Shown: in pieces, positions 43,541 through 53,370 of the stretch | Layout of the letters: the number at the start of each line of letters is the position of its first letter | Numbering within the stretch: the first letter of the stretch is position 1 | From: Paenibacillus sp. IHBB 10380 | GTDB taxonomy: Bacteria > Bacillota > Bacilli > Paenibacillales > Paenibacillaceae | Assembly (NCBI RefSeq): GCF_000949425.1 | Contig: NZ_CP010976.1 | Span: forward strand, 124,001 to 188,000 | DNA: 64,000 nucleotides | Direction: 5' to 3' | Notes under the pieces: generated by a model | What the model was told of the DNA's origin: nothing | The model's input: the letters and a program-made list of their open reading frames with translations, nothing else | Databases searched by the model: none | Program-made: the position numbers and the translations under genes

Positions 43541-44764
43541 ATGTCTTTGCTCACTAGAAACAGAGGAGCGATATTGCTCCTGATGCTCAACATATTTCTG
43601 GTCTTTACAGGAATTGGACTCGTTATTCCTATTATGCCCGCGTATATGAATGAACTTCAGATTAGCGGAGGGACTGTCGGGCTGCTTGTGGCTGCTTTTT
43701 CACTGACACAGTTCTTATTCTCACCTGTAGCGGGTAGGTTATCTGATTCTTGGGGACGGAAAAAGATTATTGTCGCAGGCATGATCATTTTTGCGCTATC
43801 CGAGTTGCTATTCGGGGTCGCGAACACGCCATTTTTTCTCTTTACAGCGAGATTCCTAGGGGGGATCGGTGCTGCTCTCATTATGCCTGCCGTTATGGCA
43901 TATACAGCAGATACCACTTCCACGGAAGAAAGAGGTAAAGGAATGGGGTACATTAATGCTGCGATCACGACAGGTTTTATCATCGGTCCTGGGATCGGAG
44001 GATTCATCGCTGAATTCGGCATACGTGTACCCTTTTATGGGGCGGCTGCTGCCGGAATGATCGCTGCAATTATTACTTTATTTGTTTTGCCTGAATCTTC
44101 ACCCTCAGTGCAGCGCGAGAAATCGACAACGACAGCGACAACGACAGCGACAACGACAAAAAAACAGGGTTTCTTTACACAGTTGATGCAGTCATACCGA
44201 GAGCCTTATTTTTTCAGTCTGATTATCGTGTTCGTCATGGCTTTTGGTTTGGCCAATTATGAGACGGTCTTTGGATTGTTTGTAGACCATAAATTTAGTT
44301 TTACGCCTAAAGACATTGCATTTATTATTACGTTCGGGTCCATAGCCGGTGCCGTTGTGCAAGTCACTGTATTCGGTTGGATATTAGACCAATTTGGCGA
44401 GAAAAAAGTGATCTCTATTTGCTTGCTACTTGCGGCTCTGTTCATCCTGTTGACACTGTTTGTGAACAGCTATTGGATGATTATCGTGGTAACTTTTATT
44501 GTGTTCTTATCGATTGATATTTTGCGTCCAGCCATTAGTACACAGATGTCTAAAATGGCCGAAGATCAGCAAGGGTTTGTCGCAGGTCTAAACTCGGCTT
44601 ATACCAGCTTGGGAAATATCGCAGGACCTATAGTTGCAGGATATTTATTTGATCTAGACATTAATTTCCCCTATGTATCGGCGTTCTTGGTTCTGGGTTT
44701 ATGTTTCTTTCTATCACTCAAGGCTGGAAAATCCAGCAGAAACACGAGACTTATGAAATCTTAA
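43541..44764 (+). CDS. MFS drug-efflux transporter (DHA1 family)
   Basis: A 407-residue twelve-helix exporter with G-x-L-S-D-S-W-G-R-K-K in the first cytoplasmic loop and the G-G-I-G-A-A-L-I-M-P...Y-I-N-A-A-I-T-T-G-F-I-I-G-P-G-I-G-G antiporter motif C. GGAGG precedes ATG 43541. The central loop contains a near-perfect 12-base tandem repeat giving T-T-T-A-T-T-T-A-T-T-T. The gene is read behind a TetR operator, and the drug is unknown. Confidence 0.9.
   Translation: MSLLTRNRGAILLLMLNIFLVFTGIGLVIPIMPAYMNELQISGGTVGLLVAAFSLTQFLFSPVAGRLSDSWGRKKIIVAGMIIFALSELLFGVANTPFFLFTARFLGGIGAALIMPAVMAYTADTTSTEERGKGMGYINAAITTGFIIGPGIGGFIAEFGIRVPFYGAAAAGMIAAIITLFVLPESSPSVQREKSTTTATTTATTTKKQGFFTQLMQSYREPYFFSLIIVFVMAFGLANYETVFGLFVDHKFSFTPKDIAFIITFGSIAGAVVQVTVFGWILDQFGEKKVISICLLLAALFILLTLFVNSYWMIIVVTFIVFLSIDILRPAISTQMSKMAEDQQGFVAGLNSAYTSLGNIAGPIVAGYLFDLDINFPYVSAFLVLGLCFFLSLKAGKSSRNTRLMKS
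44127..44159 (+). repeat. Short in-frame tandem repeat inside the MFS gene
   Basis: The unit ACAACGACAGCG repeats two and two-thirds times, encoding Thr/Ala repeats in the cytoplasmic loop between the two membrane halves. Copy-number change would keep the frame because the unit is 12 bases. Confidence 0.7.
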
Positions 44765-44811
44765 TGGAGAAGATTTTCTGAAGATTTATAGCAGTTTATG
44801 TAACCCACATA

Positions 44812-44878
44812 TTGACATTCTATACTAATACATGATATATAAAAACAAGGATTAGCACTCTGATATCCAGAGTGCTAA
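44812..44878 (+). promoter_or_regulatory. htpG promoter with CIRCE element
   Basis: TTGACA at 44812-44817 and TATATA at 44836-44841 (18-base spacing, TG before the -10) are followed by a perfect CIRCE: TTAGCACTC (44852-44860), nine bases, GAGTGCTAA (44870-44878). HrcA would repress this promoter. It lies 84 bases before the htpG ATG. Confidence 0.85.
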
Positions 44879-44961
44879 TCTTGTTCCAACATTTCAGCTA
44901 GATTCAAACATATCCAAATAAACCATCCTATTATTTTCTTATATTGAAGGGAGAACTATTC

Positions 44962-46842
44962 ATGGCAAAGAAAAAGTTTAAAGCAGAATCGAAAAGATTG
45001 CTAGAAATGATGATTAACTCGATTTATACGCAAAAAGAAATATTTTTGAGAGAGCTTGTGTCTAATGCTAGTGACGCTATTGATAAAATATATTACAAAG
45101 CATTATCTGATGATCAATTGGTATTTAATCAAGAGGACTATTACATTAAAGTAACGGCCGATAAGGGAAGTCGTACTTTGACAATTACCGATACAGGTAT
45201 TGGGATGACGAAAGAGGATCTTGAGAATAACTTGGGAATTATCGCCAAGAGTGGCTCATTATCATTCAAGAAAGAGAATGAATCCCAAGATGGACACAAT
45301 ATTATTGGTCAATTCGGGGTTGGATTCTATGCAGCTTTCATGGTGGCGGATGTGGTTACTGTAAATAGTAAAGCATTGGGTAGCGATGAAGCATTTAAAT
45401 GGGAATCTGAGGGTGCAGACGGATATACGATTGAGCCATGTGAGAAGGAATCGGTAGGTACTGAAATTATTTTGCAAATTAAAGAGAGTACTGAAGATGA
45501 TCAATATGACGAGTATTTAGATGAATATCGGTTAAAATCGATTATTAAGAAATACTCCGACTTCATTAGATTCCCGATTAAGATGGATGTTAAGGGACAA
45601 CGCCCTAAAGAAGATAGCGAGAATGAATTCGAGGAATTTGAAGAAGAACAAACCGTAAACAGTATGGTACCAATTTGGCGGAAAAATAAGAATGAGCTGA
45701 CAGAAGAAGATTATAACAACTTTTATGCTGAAAAACGTTATGGTTTCGATAAGCCCATTAAACATATTCATATTAGCGCAGATGGTGCTGTAGTATATAA
45801 TGCTATTCTATATATCCCAGAGAATACGCCGTTTGATTATTATACGAAGGAATATGAGAAGGGACTAGAGCTTTATTCGAATGGTGTGTTGATCATGGAT
45901 AAGTGCTCAGACCTTCTTCCTGATTATTTCAGCTTTGTTAAAGGGATGGTTGACTCAGAGGATTTGTCACTTAATATCTCAAGAGAGCTATTACAGCATG
46001 ATAGACAACTTAAACTCATTGCCAAGAACATTAAGAATAAAATCAAAAGTCAATTGCAAAGCTTGTTGAAGGATGAGCGTGAGCAATATGAGCAATTCTA
46101 TAAATCCTTTGGCAGACAGCTGAAATTCGGGGTATATAACGATTACGGCATGGAAAAAGAAGTGCTACAGGACTTGTTGATGTTCTACTCTTCTAAAGAG
46201 AAGAAGCTTGTCTCCTTGGATGAATATGTATTGAGAATGCCAGAGGATCAAAAGTATATCTATTATGCTTCTGGTGAATCAATGGATAGAATCGATAAGC
46301 TTCCACAGACCGAAATGGTATCAGATAAGGGATATGAAATTCTGTACTTTACGGATGATATCGATGAGTTCGCGATCAAGATGATCCAGAACTACAAAGA
46401 GAAAGAGTTCAAATCGGTATCGAGTGGCGACCTAGGGATTGAATCTGAAGCTAATGAAGAGAAGTCTGAAGCGGAAGAGAACGATAACAAGGAACTTTTT
46501 GAATATATGACCAGCCTACTGACCAATAAAGTGAAGAATGTCAAAGCATCCAAAAGACTGAGAACTCATCCCGTATGCCTATCTACAGATGGTGAAGTTA
46601 CAATTGAGATGGAAAAAATATTGAAAGCTATGCCTAATGGTCAAGATGTACAAGCAGACAAAGTTCTGGAAATTAACATCAACCACGAGGTATTTAAATC
46701 CTTAAAGGATGCGTATACGCAAGATAAAGAGAAACTGAATCTATATACCAACCTGTTATACACTCAAGCACTCTTAATAGAAGGATTGCCAATTCAAGAT
46801 CCTGTTGAATTCACTAATGACATTTGTAAAATAATGGTTTGA
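44962..46842 (+). CDS. htpG: Hsp90-type chaperone HtpG
   Basis: A 626-residue chaperone of full family length. GHKL ATPase motifs are present: [13 protein letters not shown] near residue 30, D-T-G-I-G-M-T, and [11 protein letters not shown]. The middle and C-terminal dimerisation parts follow normally. GAAGGGAG is upstream of ATG 44962. Expression appears to be under HrcA through the CIRCE just upstream, unlike in B. subtilis, where htpG is HrcA-independent. A terminator follows at 46866. Confidence 0.96.
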   Translation: MAKKKFKAESKRLLEMMINSIYTQKEIFLRELVSNASDAIDKIYYKALSDDQLVFNQEDYYIKVTADKGSRTLTITDTGIGMTKEDLENNLGIIAKSGSLSFKKENESQDGHNIIGQFGVGFYAAFMVADVVTVNSKALGSDEAFKWESEGADGYTIEPCEKESVGTEIILQIKESTEDDQYDEYLDEYRLKSIIKKYSDFIRFPIKMDVKGQRPKEDSENEFEEFEEEQTVNSMVPIWRKNKNELTEEDYNNFYAEKRYGFDKPIKHIHISADGAVVYNAILYIPENTPFDYYTKEYEKGLELYSNGVLIMDKCSDLLPDYFSFVKGMVDSEDLSLNISRELLQHDRQLKLIAKNIKNKIKSQLQSLLKDEREQYEQFYKSFGRQLKFGVYNDYGMEKEVLQDLLMFYSSKEKKLVSLDEYVLRMPEDQKYIYYASGESMDRIDKLPQTEMVSDKGYEILYFTDDIDEFAIKMIQNYKEKEFKSVSSGDLGIESEANEEKSEAEENDNKELFEYMTSLLTNKVKNVKASKRLRTHPVCLSTDGEVTIEMEKILKAMPNGQDVQADKVLEININHEVFKSLKDAYTQDKEKLNLYTNLLYTQALLIEGLPIQDPVEFTNDICKIMV

Positions 46843-46865
46843 TAAATCGGTATTAATGAGTAACG

Positions 46866-46907
46866 ATAAATAACCCGACACTGGTGCAAACTAGGCGGGT
46901 TATTTAT
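46866..46907 (+). terminator. Terminator after htpG
   Basis: ATAAATAACCCG (46866-46877) and CGGGTTATTTAT (46896-46907) are a perfect 12-bp inverted repeat with an 18-base loop. Confidence 0.75.
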
Positions 46908-47052
46908 CTTCTATGGGGAAAGACTAGTGGATATGGAGATTTATATGGACATTATTGAGGTTAACGCTCACAATGTAGAGATGAATATATTGCTGTACTT
47001 GGATATTTGTCATTTTGCTAACAAGATTTGAATTAGAAGGGGATTGAATGGT

Positions 47053-47541
47053 TTGAATAATGAAGAAGTAATGAATGAAGAAGTAATCAACGAACTAGAA
47101 ATAAATGAAGAAGAAAATATTGAGGTAGGTCCAACATACGAGGATTTGAAAAAAGCTGCTAATCGCTCATCCGATTGGAGAGTACGATTAAATGCCGTTG
47201 AAGAGTTGGCTCAGTTGGACAATAAACAAGTGATCGATGTACTAACGCGCATGGCGACTAGTGATCCTGTGTATCAAGTACAAGAGGCTGCTTACCTCAA
47301 GCTCAAAGAACTGGGCGAAGATGTTCCAGCACCAGCTAAGAACAAAGGCGAGTTGTTTAAAGGATTAACTAAAATCTTGGTAAGAATTAAGAAGAGTCTG
47401 CCAGCAGATCATACGTATGAAGATTTCAAAGAGAAGTTGAAAAAGATGAGAGTTGATATTTATGATACGTACGAAGGTGACAAGGGCGATGACTTTGATA
47501 AGTGGCTCGAAGGTGTTTGGGCGTCCTTATCTAAAAAATAG
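47053..47541 (+). CDS. HEAT-repeat protein
   Basis: A 162-residue protein. Residues 5-25 are an acidic N-terminus with repeated N-E-E-V; residues 30-95 hold one to two HEAT repeats (D-W-R-V-R-L-N-A-V-E-E-L-A-Q-L-D and V-Y-Q-V-Q-E-A-A-Y-L-K-L-K-E-L-G), and the C-terminus is a charged helical segment. HEAT repeats bind proteins; no enzyme motif is seen. TTG 47053 follows AGAAGGGGA by nine bases. It lies after htpG but beyond a terminator, and has its own terminator. Confidence 0.75.
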   Translation: MNNEEVMNEEVINELEINEEENIEVGPTYEDLKKAANRSSDWRVRLNAVEELAQLDNKQVIDVLTRMATSDPVYQVQEAAYLKLKELGEDVPAPAKNKGELFKGLTKILVRIKKSLPADHTYEDFKEKLKKMRVDIYDTYEGDKGDDFDKWLEGVWASLSKK

Positions 47542-47553
47542 TATATCTAAAGT

Positions 47554-47592
47554 AAAGCATCTGATGGTGAGAATCCAATCAGATGCTTTTTT
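47554..47592 (+). terminator. Terminator after the HEAT-repeat gene
   Basis: AAAGCATCTGAT (47554-47565) and ATCAGATGCTTT (47578-47589) form a perfect 12-bp stem followed by T residues. Confidence 0.85.
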
Positions 47593-47692
47593 GTGATTCC
47601 ATCGCAAAAAAAGCAGGGAATATGTCGATTATGAGCGAATTAAACGATGTGACACTCTAATCAACTATTTATATAAGTTCAGGAGAATGGAT

Positions 47693-48406
47693 ATGAATCG
47701 ACTTAGGAAAATCCTTATTATAGAAGACGAACAAGATATTGCTCGAATTATAAAGGACTATATTAGCAAGAATGGATACGAGGTTGCCATTGCTAACAAT
47801 GGTAAAGAGGCCTTACATTTCATTGAGTTATTGAATCCGGAGTTCATTATTCTGGATATTATGCTTCCCGATGTGGACGGTATTGAGCTATGTCGTCAAA
47901 TACGCGAGAAGAATAATGTTCCCATCCTTATCTTAAGTGCTCGAGGCAGTGATACCGATAAGGTGCTTGGACTTGGATTTGGTGCGGATGATTATATGAC
48001 GAAGCCCTTCTCATTAACCGAATTATTAGCAAGAATCAAATCCAATTTACGTAGAGTTGAGAGCATGATAAGTATACCGGCGAACCTACCGGACAATGAA
48101 GATATTCTACACTTTGGAAAGATCACCATTGATAAAAAGGGATATAAAGTAACGAAGGACGGCATCGAAATTTCATTATCCGCGAAAGAACTAGAGCTAC
48201 TATTTTTTCTATCCAAACATAGAAACCAAGTATTCTCTAAAAGCCAGCTATTGGATGCTATCTGGGGCTACACTTCGTATGGTGATGAAAGTACAATAAC
48301 TGTGTACATTCGAAGAATACGAGAGAAACTGGAAGTTGATCCGTCAAACCCCATGTATATTAAGACAGTCTGGGGGATTGGATACAAATTTAGCTTCGAT
48401 GAATGA
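47693..48406 (+). CDS. OmpR-family response regulator of the ABC exporter system
   Basis: A 237-residue regulator: receiver domain with I-I-E-D-E-Q-D at the start, phosphoacceptor Asp in F-I-I-L-D-I-M-L-P, Thr/Lys switch residues in Y-M-T-K-P-F, then a winged helix (S-A-K-E-L-E-L-L-F-F-L, R-R-I-R-E-K-L, V-W-G-I-G-Y-K). ATG 47693 follows AGGAG by seven bases. The kinase gene follows 23 bases later. A direct repeat at 49871 upstream of the ABC genes is a candidate binding site. Confidence 0.95.
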   Translation: MNRLRKILIIEDEQDIARIIKDYISKNGYEVAIANNGKEALHFIELLNPEFIILDIMLPDVDGIELCRQIREKNNVPILILSARGSDTDKVLGLGFGADDYMTKPFSLTELLARIKSNLRRVESMISIPANLPDNEDILHFGKITIDKKGYKVTKDGIEISLSAKELELLFFLSKHRNQVFSKSQLLDAIWGYTSYGDESTITVYIRRIREKLEVDPSNPMYIKTVWGIGYKFSFDE

Positions 48407-48429
48407 CAAGTAAGATTGGAGATACATAA

Positions 48430-49860
48430 ATGTATTTGAATGATTGGATTAGAAAATGGTTTATAGTTGTTCTTATTTGTCTATTCATAATCATTGGATG
48501 TGGGGCAGGCTTGCTCTGGGACAACTACAGAAGTGAGAGCGAGGCTGATTCTAAGCATGTAATTAATCAGGTACGGCTCCAAGTGAGCGAGATGATGCTG
48601 TACCTAGAGCAATATAGTCAGAAGATTCATGATGATCCCAAGGTACAAGAAGCCCTCCAAGGCATGTCTCAAGATCACCATGTGAGCTTAATATATGCGC
48701 AACTGGATGGCCGTGTTATATTCAATTCTTCTCCCAACAACACCATTCAACAAATAGATTTAAAAACGGCACTTCATTATGATTTATATCATGCAAGAGT
48801 GGATATGGATACGTATAACATCGCTTTTCCTGTGGTTGATGAGGCAACCCAAGTTCAAATTGGGAATGCTCTCTTTACAATACCTGCAAGATTTGTCTTG
48901 ATTGAGAAGTCCCACGCTACGCCTCTCTCTCTATTTATTATCATGACTTCGTTACTACTCATTCTATGCTTATTGATGTCTCTTATTAGAAATAAAATTA
49001 AAGTGGATATTATCCAGCCTATTCATCACTTAAAGGATTACTCAGAAGCTATTCTGAAAGGAAACTATGAGCAAAAAGCCACATACAAAGTCATGGACGA
49101 GATCGGTGAGGTCTATGCGGTGTTTGACCAAATGAGAATGGAAATTATGCATCATAGCCTTCGAAGAGATGAACAAGAGCAAGCACAGAAGGAACTGATC
49201 TCCAATATTTCACACGAAATAAAGACACCTCTAACAACGCTGAAAGCTTACATTGAAGCCATACGTGAGGGGGTCTGTCCTGATATGTCATCAGTTATGG
49301 AATATGTTGAGGTCATGCATAATAATACGGATAAAATGACGAGATTGACGGAGGATCTTTTGGTGCATGCATTAAAAGAATTAGGGCAGATCTCAGTGAC
49401 GCTTACTGAGCAGTACAGTAGGGACATGTTGCTTACCATTCTACAACCGATCGGTCATTATGTTCGTACAACAGGAGTTACTTTCATTGAGCCGCCGGAT
49501 ATTCCCAATGTACTGATTCATGTGGATGCCAATCGATTGGAACAGGTCATATCTAACCTCACCGCCAACGCTTTGAAACATACATCTGCGGGTGATTCTA
49601 TTACTGTGAATATAGAGCTTGCCCTGGGACAGTTGAAAATAACGATAGCGGACACAGGAAAAGGAATTCTTCCACAGGATATGCCTTTTGTTTTTGACCG
49701 CTATTTCAAAGGGAAGTTGAATTCCAATCCTAGGAATGAGGGGACGGGATTAGGACTCTCCATTTGTAAACATATTATCGAAGCGCACCATGGCTCTATT
49801 TCTTTCAAAAGTGTGCAAGGTCAAGGAACGGTATTTCATTGTTGGATTCCGTTATGTTAG
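48430..49860 (+). CDS. Sensor histidine kinase of the ABC exporter system
   Basis: A 476-residue kinase: membrane helix at about 12-32, an extracellular sensor domain of ~130 residues, a second helix at 165-185, HAMP, a HisKA box (L-I-S-N-I-S-H-E-I-K-T-P-L-T-T) and an ATPase domain with N-L-T-A-N-A-L-K-H (N box), A-D-T-G-K-G-I (G1) and G-T-G-L-G-L-S-I-C-K (G2). The presence of a sizeable external sensor separates it from BceS-type intramembrane kinases. GGAG precedes the ATG. Confidence 0.95.
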   Translation: MYLNDWIRKWFIVVLICLFIIIGCGAGLLWDNYRSESEADSKHVINQVRLQVSEMMLYLEQYSQKIHDDPKVQEALQGMSQDHHVSLIYAQLDGRVIFNSSPNNTIQQIDLKTALHYDLYHARVDMDTYNIAFPVVDEATQVQIGNALFTIPARFVLIEKSHATPLSLFIIMTSLLLILCLLMSLIRNKIKVDIIQPIHHLKDYSEAILKGNYEQKATYKVMDEIGEVYAVFDQMRMEIMHHSLRRDEQEQAQKELISNISHEIKTPLTTLKAYIEAIREGVCPDMSSVMEYVEVMHNNTDKMTRLTEDLLVHALKELGQISVTLTEQYSRDMLLTILQPIGHYVRTTGVTFIEPPDIPNVLIHVDANRLEQVISNLTANALKHTSAGDSITVNIELALGQLKITIADTGKGILPQDMPFVFDRYFKGKLNSNPRNEGTGLGLSICKHIIEAHHGSISFKSVQGQGTVFHCWIPLC

Positions 49861-49870
49861 GTTGTGTTTG

Positions 49871-49906
49871 TAATATTTCATTAATATTTAGATAAGAGTC
49901 TATACA
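49871..49906 (+). promoter_or_regulatory. Direct-repeat operator and promoter before the ABC exporter
   Basis: TAATATTT occurs at 49871-49878 and 49882-49889, an 11-base period, typical of OmpR-type binding sites. A -10-like TATACA is at 49901-49906. The ABC ATPase start is at 49957. Confidence 0.5.
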
Positions 49907-49956
49907 TAAGTGCCCTTTACAATGAGAATATAACATTATTTCAGGAGGGCTTATAC

Positions 49957-50715
49957 TTGGTAAAGAAAGCGATCATTCAAGCTACGAATCTTTGCAAAAC
50001 CTATTCCACGGGAACCGAACAATTTCATGCCATCAGAAATCTGGATTTAGAAGTTTATGAAGGGGATTTCACAGTTATTATGGGGAATTCAGGTTCAGGT
50101 AAGTCCACACTACTGTATCTTCTAAGTGGGCTTGATTCCGTAACGGTAGGTGAGGTTTACTTTAAAGAACAACGTATCGACAGCTACAAAGAGAAGCAAT
50201 TAGCAGATTTCAGGGCAACTAGAATCGGATATATTTATCAAAGTATTAATCTGGTACCTGACCTAACCTTACGTGAGAATATCGCATTGCCTGGGTACAT
50301 TGCCGGGCACTCTAAGAAGGAAGTGAAGCGCATGGCGCTCTCACTAATGAAAGCTATGGAAATCGAGGGACAGCAGCATCGCCTACCCTCTCAGACCTCT
50401 GGTGGACAACAACAAAGAGCGGCGATTGCCAGAGCATTGATCAATGCGCCAGATGTTATATTTGCGGACGAGCCGACAGGAAGCCTGAATTATGATCAAG
50501 GCGTGGCTGTCCTAGATATTTTAACGGATATGAATCGTAAAGGGCAGTCGGTGGTCATGGTAACCCATGATATCAAAGCGGCTTGCAGAGCTGATCGTCT
50601 TATATTGATAAAAGATGGAAAAATAGCGGATGTGTTGGAATTTGATAAGTTTGATAATACCCATATCCAAGACAGAGAATCGATTATATTCTCTTGCGTC
50701 TCAGGAAAGGGGTAA
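49957..50715 (+). CDS. ABC transporter ATPase of the MacB/LolD type
   Basis: A 252-residue ATPase. Walker A is GNSGSGKST, the Q-loop is Y-I-Y-Q-S-I-N-L-V-P, the signature is T-S-G-G-Q-Q-Q-R-A-A-I-A-R-A-L, Walker B is V-I-F-A-D-E-P-T-G-S-L, and the H-loop is V-T-H-D. This is the MacB-type family that works with FtsX permeases. TTG 49957 follows AGGAGGG by eight bases. The permease gene begins six bases after its stop. Confidence 0.95.
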   Translation: MVKKAIIQATNLCKTYSTGTEQFHAIRNLDLEVYEGDFTVIMGNSGSGKSTLLYLLSGLDSVTVGEVYFKEQRIDSYKEKQLADFRATRIGYIYQSINLVPDLTLRENIALPGYIAGHSKKEVKRMALSLMKAMEIEGQQHRLPSQTSGGQQQRAAIARALINAPDVIFADEPTGSLNYDQGVAVLDILTDMNRKGQSVVMVTHDIKAACRADRLILIKDGKIADVLEFDKFDNTHIQDRESIIFSCVSGKG

Positions 50716-50721
50716 GAGCTT

Positions 50722-53151
50722 ATGTATGCAGTTTACTCTCTTTGTTTAGCTAATTTAAGAAAAAAGAAGATACATAATGGATTGATAGGCTTACTCATCC
50801 TCTTATCGACATTACTCCTTGCTACATCGGTTACGGTTATATTGAATACAAATAATTTATTTACGGATATGCACAATAAAACACATGGCTCTCATGAGAT
50901 GTTGACGTTAGGAGATGAGCTACATGACCCGCAAAAGGTACATCAATGGTGGAATGAACAAGAAGGGGTTACATCGTCAGAATTGATCCCGTTTAGAACC
51001 TTATCCGGAATGACCAATCAGGGGAAAGAGCCTTCTACAGGACTTTCAAGCCTATATTTAGATATGTTGGATACGCCTACGCGCCCTTATGCAGTAGATG
51101 AGCTTATATTTGCACAAGGGAATGAGAGTTTAAAGCCTGAGAAAGGGACGATATGGGTCCCCACTGCCATGGCCTATTTATATGATATTTCAGTAGGAGA
51201 TACACTTGGATTTACAACAGGTGAGAAGAATTTTGAATTGCAAGTATCCGCCGTCATTGTGGATATTCCCCGAGGAGGACCCTTTTCCACAGGTGCACGC
51301 ATATGGATGAATCATCAGGACTATAATGAACAATTTCATGCCATGCAGGGTAAAGATCAGTATATGATGGGGCTTAGATTCGATGATTATAGTCAGAGTC
51401 CAAGCTACTGGGAACAATTTGAGCAAGACATGGGTACTCCTTATCTTGACACAAAAATGAATTTTGTAGAAATGTCTTCTTTTTATCTGATTATGAATAA
51501 AGCGATTGGATTTATTATGGTTTTTCTAGGTGTCGTGATGATGCTTGTGGCTTTATTTACGATTGGATTTACGATTTCAGATGATATCTTATCCAAATAT
51601 AAAACGATTGGGGTAATCAAGGCATTAGGGTTATCCTCAAGGAGAATGATTGGGGTCTATTTAACGCAATATGCACTGATTGCTATTCTTTCAATTATTC
51701 CCGGATTAATAGCTAGTCAATGGATATCGAGCGTTATAGTAGAAAGTGCACTTTCGTCCCTAAAGACGGGGACCACGGAGGCCAGTCTGGAAGGGAATCT
51801 TATAACCTTTGCTATCGGAATCTTTGTATTTATACTCGTCATACTATCTGTGTTGGTTTATTCCAACAAAGCTCGGCTCGTACAGCCTATGCAAGCCATT
51901 CGATATGGCATGTCGGAAAGTGACAATAGCACAATGACCAAACGATTCGCTGCTAAAGAAAATCATAGAATTTCCTTTGGAAGATCGCCGATCCTTGTCG
52001 TTATTGGGCTAAGAAATTTATTGAAGAATAAGAAGGCCTCCGTACTTATGCTGTTTCTAGCCACTATGATGTCAGCTGTGCTCGTGCTGGGGTTTGTTCT
52101 ATTAAACAGTTTGAGTTCAAGTTCTATGAAGCAGACATCCCCATTATGGGGGTATGATGCATCGGACATTGTACTGCTGATTAAAAACAAGTCAGCATTT
52201 TCCCGTGTGGAATTTGATAAAGCGATATTATCTGATCCGAGGATTAAAAACATCGGATGGAGGAGCGAAATCAATGGTGTTGTTTCCCCAGAAAGGAATC
52301 TGAACACTGAACATTCAACTGCCCAGTCCATGAGTTTTAATATATCTGTTATGGATGGAAGTTATGATGAGATAGGATACACCACATTAAGAGGGGAGAA
52401 CCCTCAAAATAAAAATGAAATTGCGATTGGAATTAATGTAGCTAAACAACTGGATAAAGATATAGGAGATGTAATAGAGGTTTATATCGAAGGATACAAA
52501 CATATGCTTACGATTACCGGTATCTACCAGTCCATCGCTTCTCAGTCAATTTCAGGAAGAATTACAGTGGATGCAGTCAAAGTGAATCATCCCGATTATA
52601 ACGGTTTTGATGCAGCTTACATTACTTTGAATGATATTCGAGATGCGGATTTTATAATAAATGAAATGAATGTGAAGTATAAGGACTCCTTATTAGCAGT
52701 AACGATGCAAACGTTATTAGATAACAATTTTAAACAAGCTGTTGCATCTTTAATTCTACCCATGAGTATCATGGGATTGTTATTCACTGGAGTTACAATC
52801 ATCATCGTATACAGTACTAGTCGTATTAACATCAGAAAAGAAAGTAAAACATACGGCATATATAAATCCATAGGACTGACTTCAACTAAAATTAGATGGT
52901 CTGTAACGCTAGGGATTGTAGCTCTTTCTGCTATCGGTGCGGTTATAGGCATGTTTGTGGGAGTTTATCTTCTGCCCATGCTTCTTGGAAGTATTCTCTC
53001 TGATTACGGCCTTGCTGAATTACCTTTAATAATGAATTGGGCAGGGATCATTGCTATTGCCTGTGTGACTATGATTTCAGCAGGACTTGGCTCTTGGGCT
53101 TCTTCAAGAGTGGTGGCTACAACATCTCCACAAATACTTGCGATTGAGTAA
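50722..53151 (+). CDS. FtsX-family ABC permease, 809 aa
   Basis: A large permease with about eight membrane helices: one near residues 18-40, three near 255-375, one at about 433-455 and three near 676-795. Two FtsX domains are visible, each after a long extracellular part (45-250 and 460-670), with F-L-G-V-V-M-M-L-V-A-L-F and S-K-Y-K-T-I-G-V-I-K-A-L-G-L in the first and Y-G-I-Y-K-S-I-G-L-T in the second. Such permeases with MacB-type ATPases export peptides or remove antimicrobial agents from the envelope, and here the upstream two-component system probably controls them. A terminator follows at 53203. Confidence 0.92.
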   Translation: MYAVYSLCLANLRKKKIHNGLIGLLILLSTLLLATSVTVILNTNNLFTDMHNKTHGSHEMLTLGDELHDPQKVHQWWNEQEGVTSSELIPFRTLSGMTNQGKEPSTGLSSLYLDMLDTPTRPYAVDELIFAQGNESLKPEKGTIWVPTAMAYLYDISVGDTLGFTTGEKNFELQVSAVIVDIPRGGPFSTGARIWMNHQDYNEQFHAMQGKDQYMMGLRFDDYSQSPSYWEQFEQDMGTPYLDTKMNFVEMSSFYLIMNKAIGFIMVFLGVVMMLVALFTIGFTISDDILSKYKTIGVIKALGLSSRRMIGVYLTQYALIAILSIIPGLIASQWISSVIVESALSSLKTGTTEASLEGNLITFAIGIFVFILVILSVLVYSNKARLVQPMQAIRYGMSESDNSTMTKRFAAKENHRISFGRSPILVVIGLRNLLKNKKASVLMLFLATMMSAVLVLGFVLLNSLSSSSMKQTSPLWGYDASDIVLLIKNKSAFSRVEFDKAILSDPRIKNIGWRSEINGVVSPERNLNTEHSTAQSMSFNISVMDGSYDEIGYTTLRGENPQNKNEIAIGINVAKQLDKDIGDVIEVYIEGYKHMLTITGIYQSIASQSISGRITVDAVKVNHPDYNGFDAAYITLNDIRDADFIINEMNVKYKDSLLAVTMQTLLDNNFKQAVASLILPMSIMGLLFTGVTIIIVYSTSRINIRKESKTYGIYKSIGLTSTKIRWSVTLGIVALSAIGAVIGMFVGVYLLPMLLGSILSDYGLAELPLIMNWAGIIAIACVTMISAGLGSWASSRVVATTSPQILAIE

Positions 53152-53202
53152 TGGGATGGAGGCTACCAGGTGAGTTGGTCTGAAATGTAAATATTTACGT
53201 AC

Positions 53203-53236
53203 AAAAGCCCCAGCCTACGGTATAGCTGGGGCTTTT
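53203..53236 (+). terminator. Terminator after the FtsX permease gene
   Basis: AAAAGCCCCAGC (53203-53214) and GCTGGGGCTTTT (53225-53236) form a perfect 12-bp stem with a ten-base loop. Confidence 0.92.
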
Positions 53237-53260
53237 TGACGATCAACTTCTTCAATCATG

Positions 53261-53290
53261 ACATGATAAGGATAAGGGTATGGTATACTA
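53261..53290 (+). promoter_or_regulatory. Possible sporulation-type promoter of the small basic protein gene
   Basis: ACATG (53261-53265), 18 bases, then TATACTA (53284-53290) differs from the sigma-G consensus by one base in each hexamer-like block, and there is no usable sigma-A -35. The assignment is weak. Confidence 0.3.
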
Positions 53291-53370
53291 ATGAGATGAA
53301 TTTACTTTTCTTAGAAGAGTATTAAGGGATATCGGTTATCTCAACATACAAAGATTATTGGAGTGATGAT

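Noticed and set aside
46945..47031. 28-residue ORF M-D-I-I-E-V-N-A-H-N-V-E after htpG
   Set aside because: It looks like the first residues of a GNAT acetyltransferase, but the rest is missing; probably a relic, not supported as a gene.
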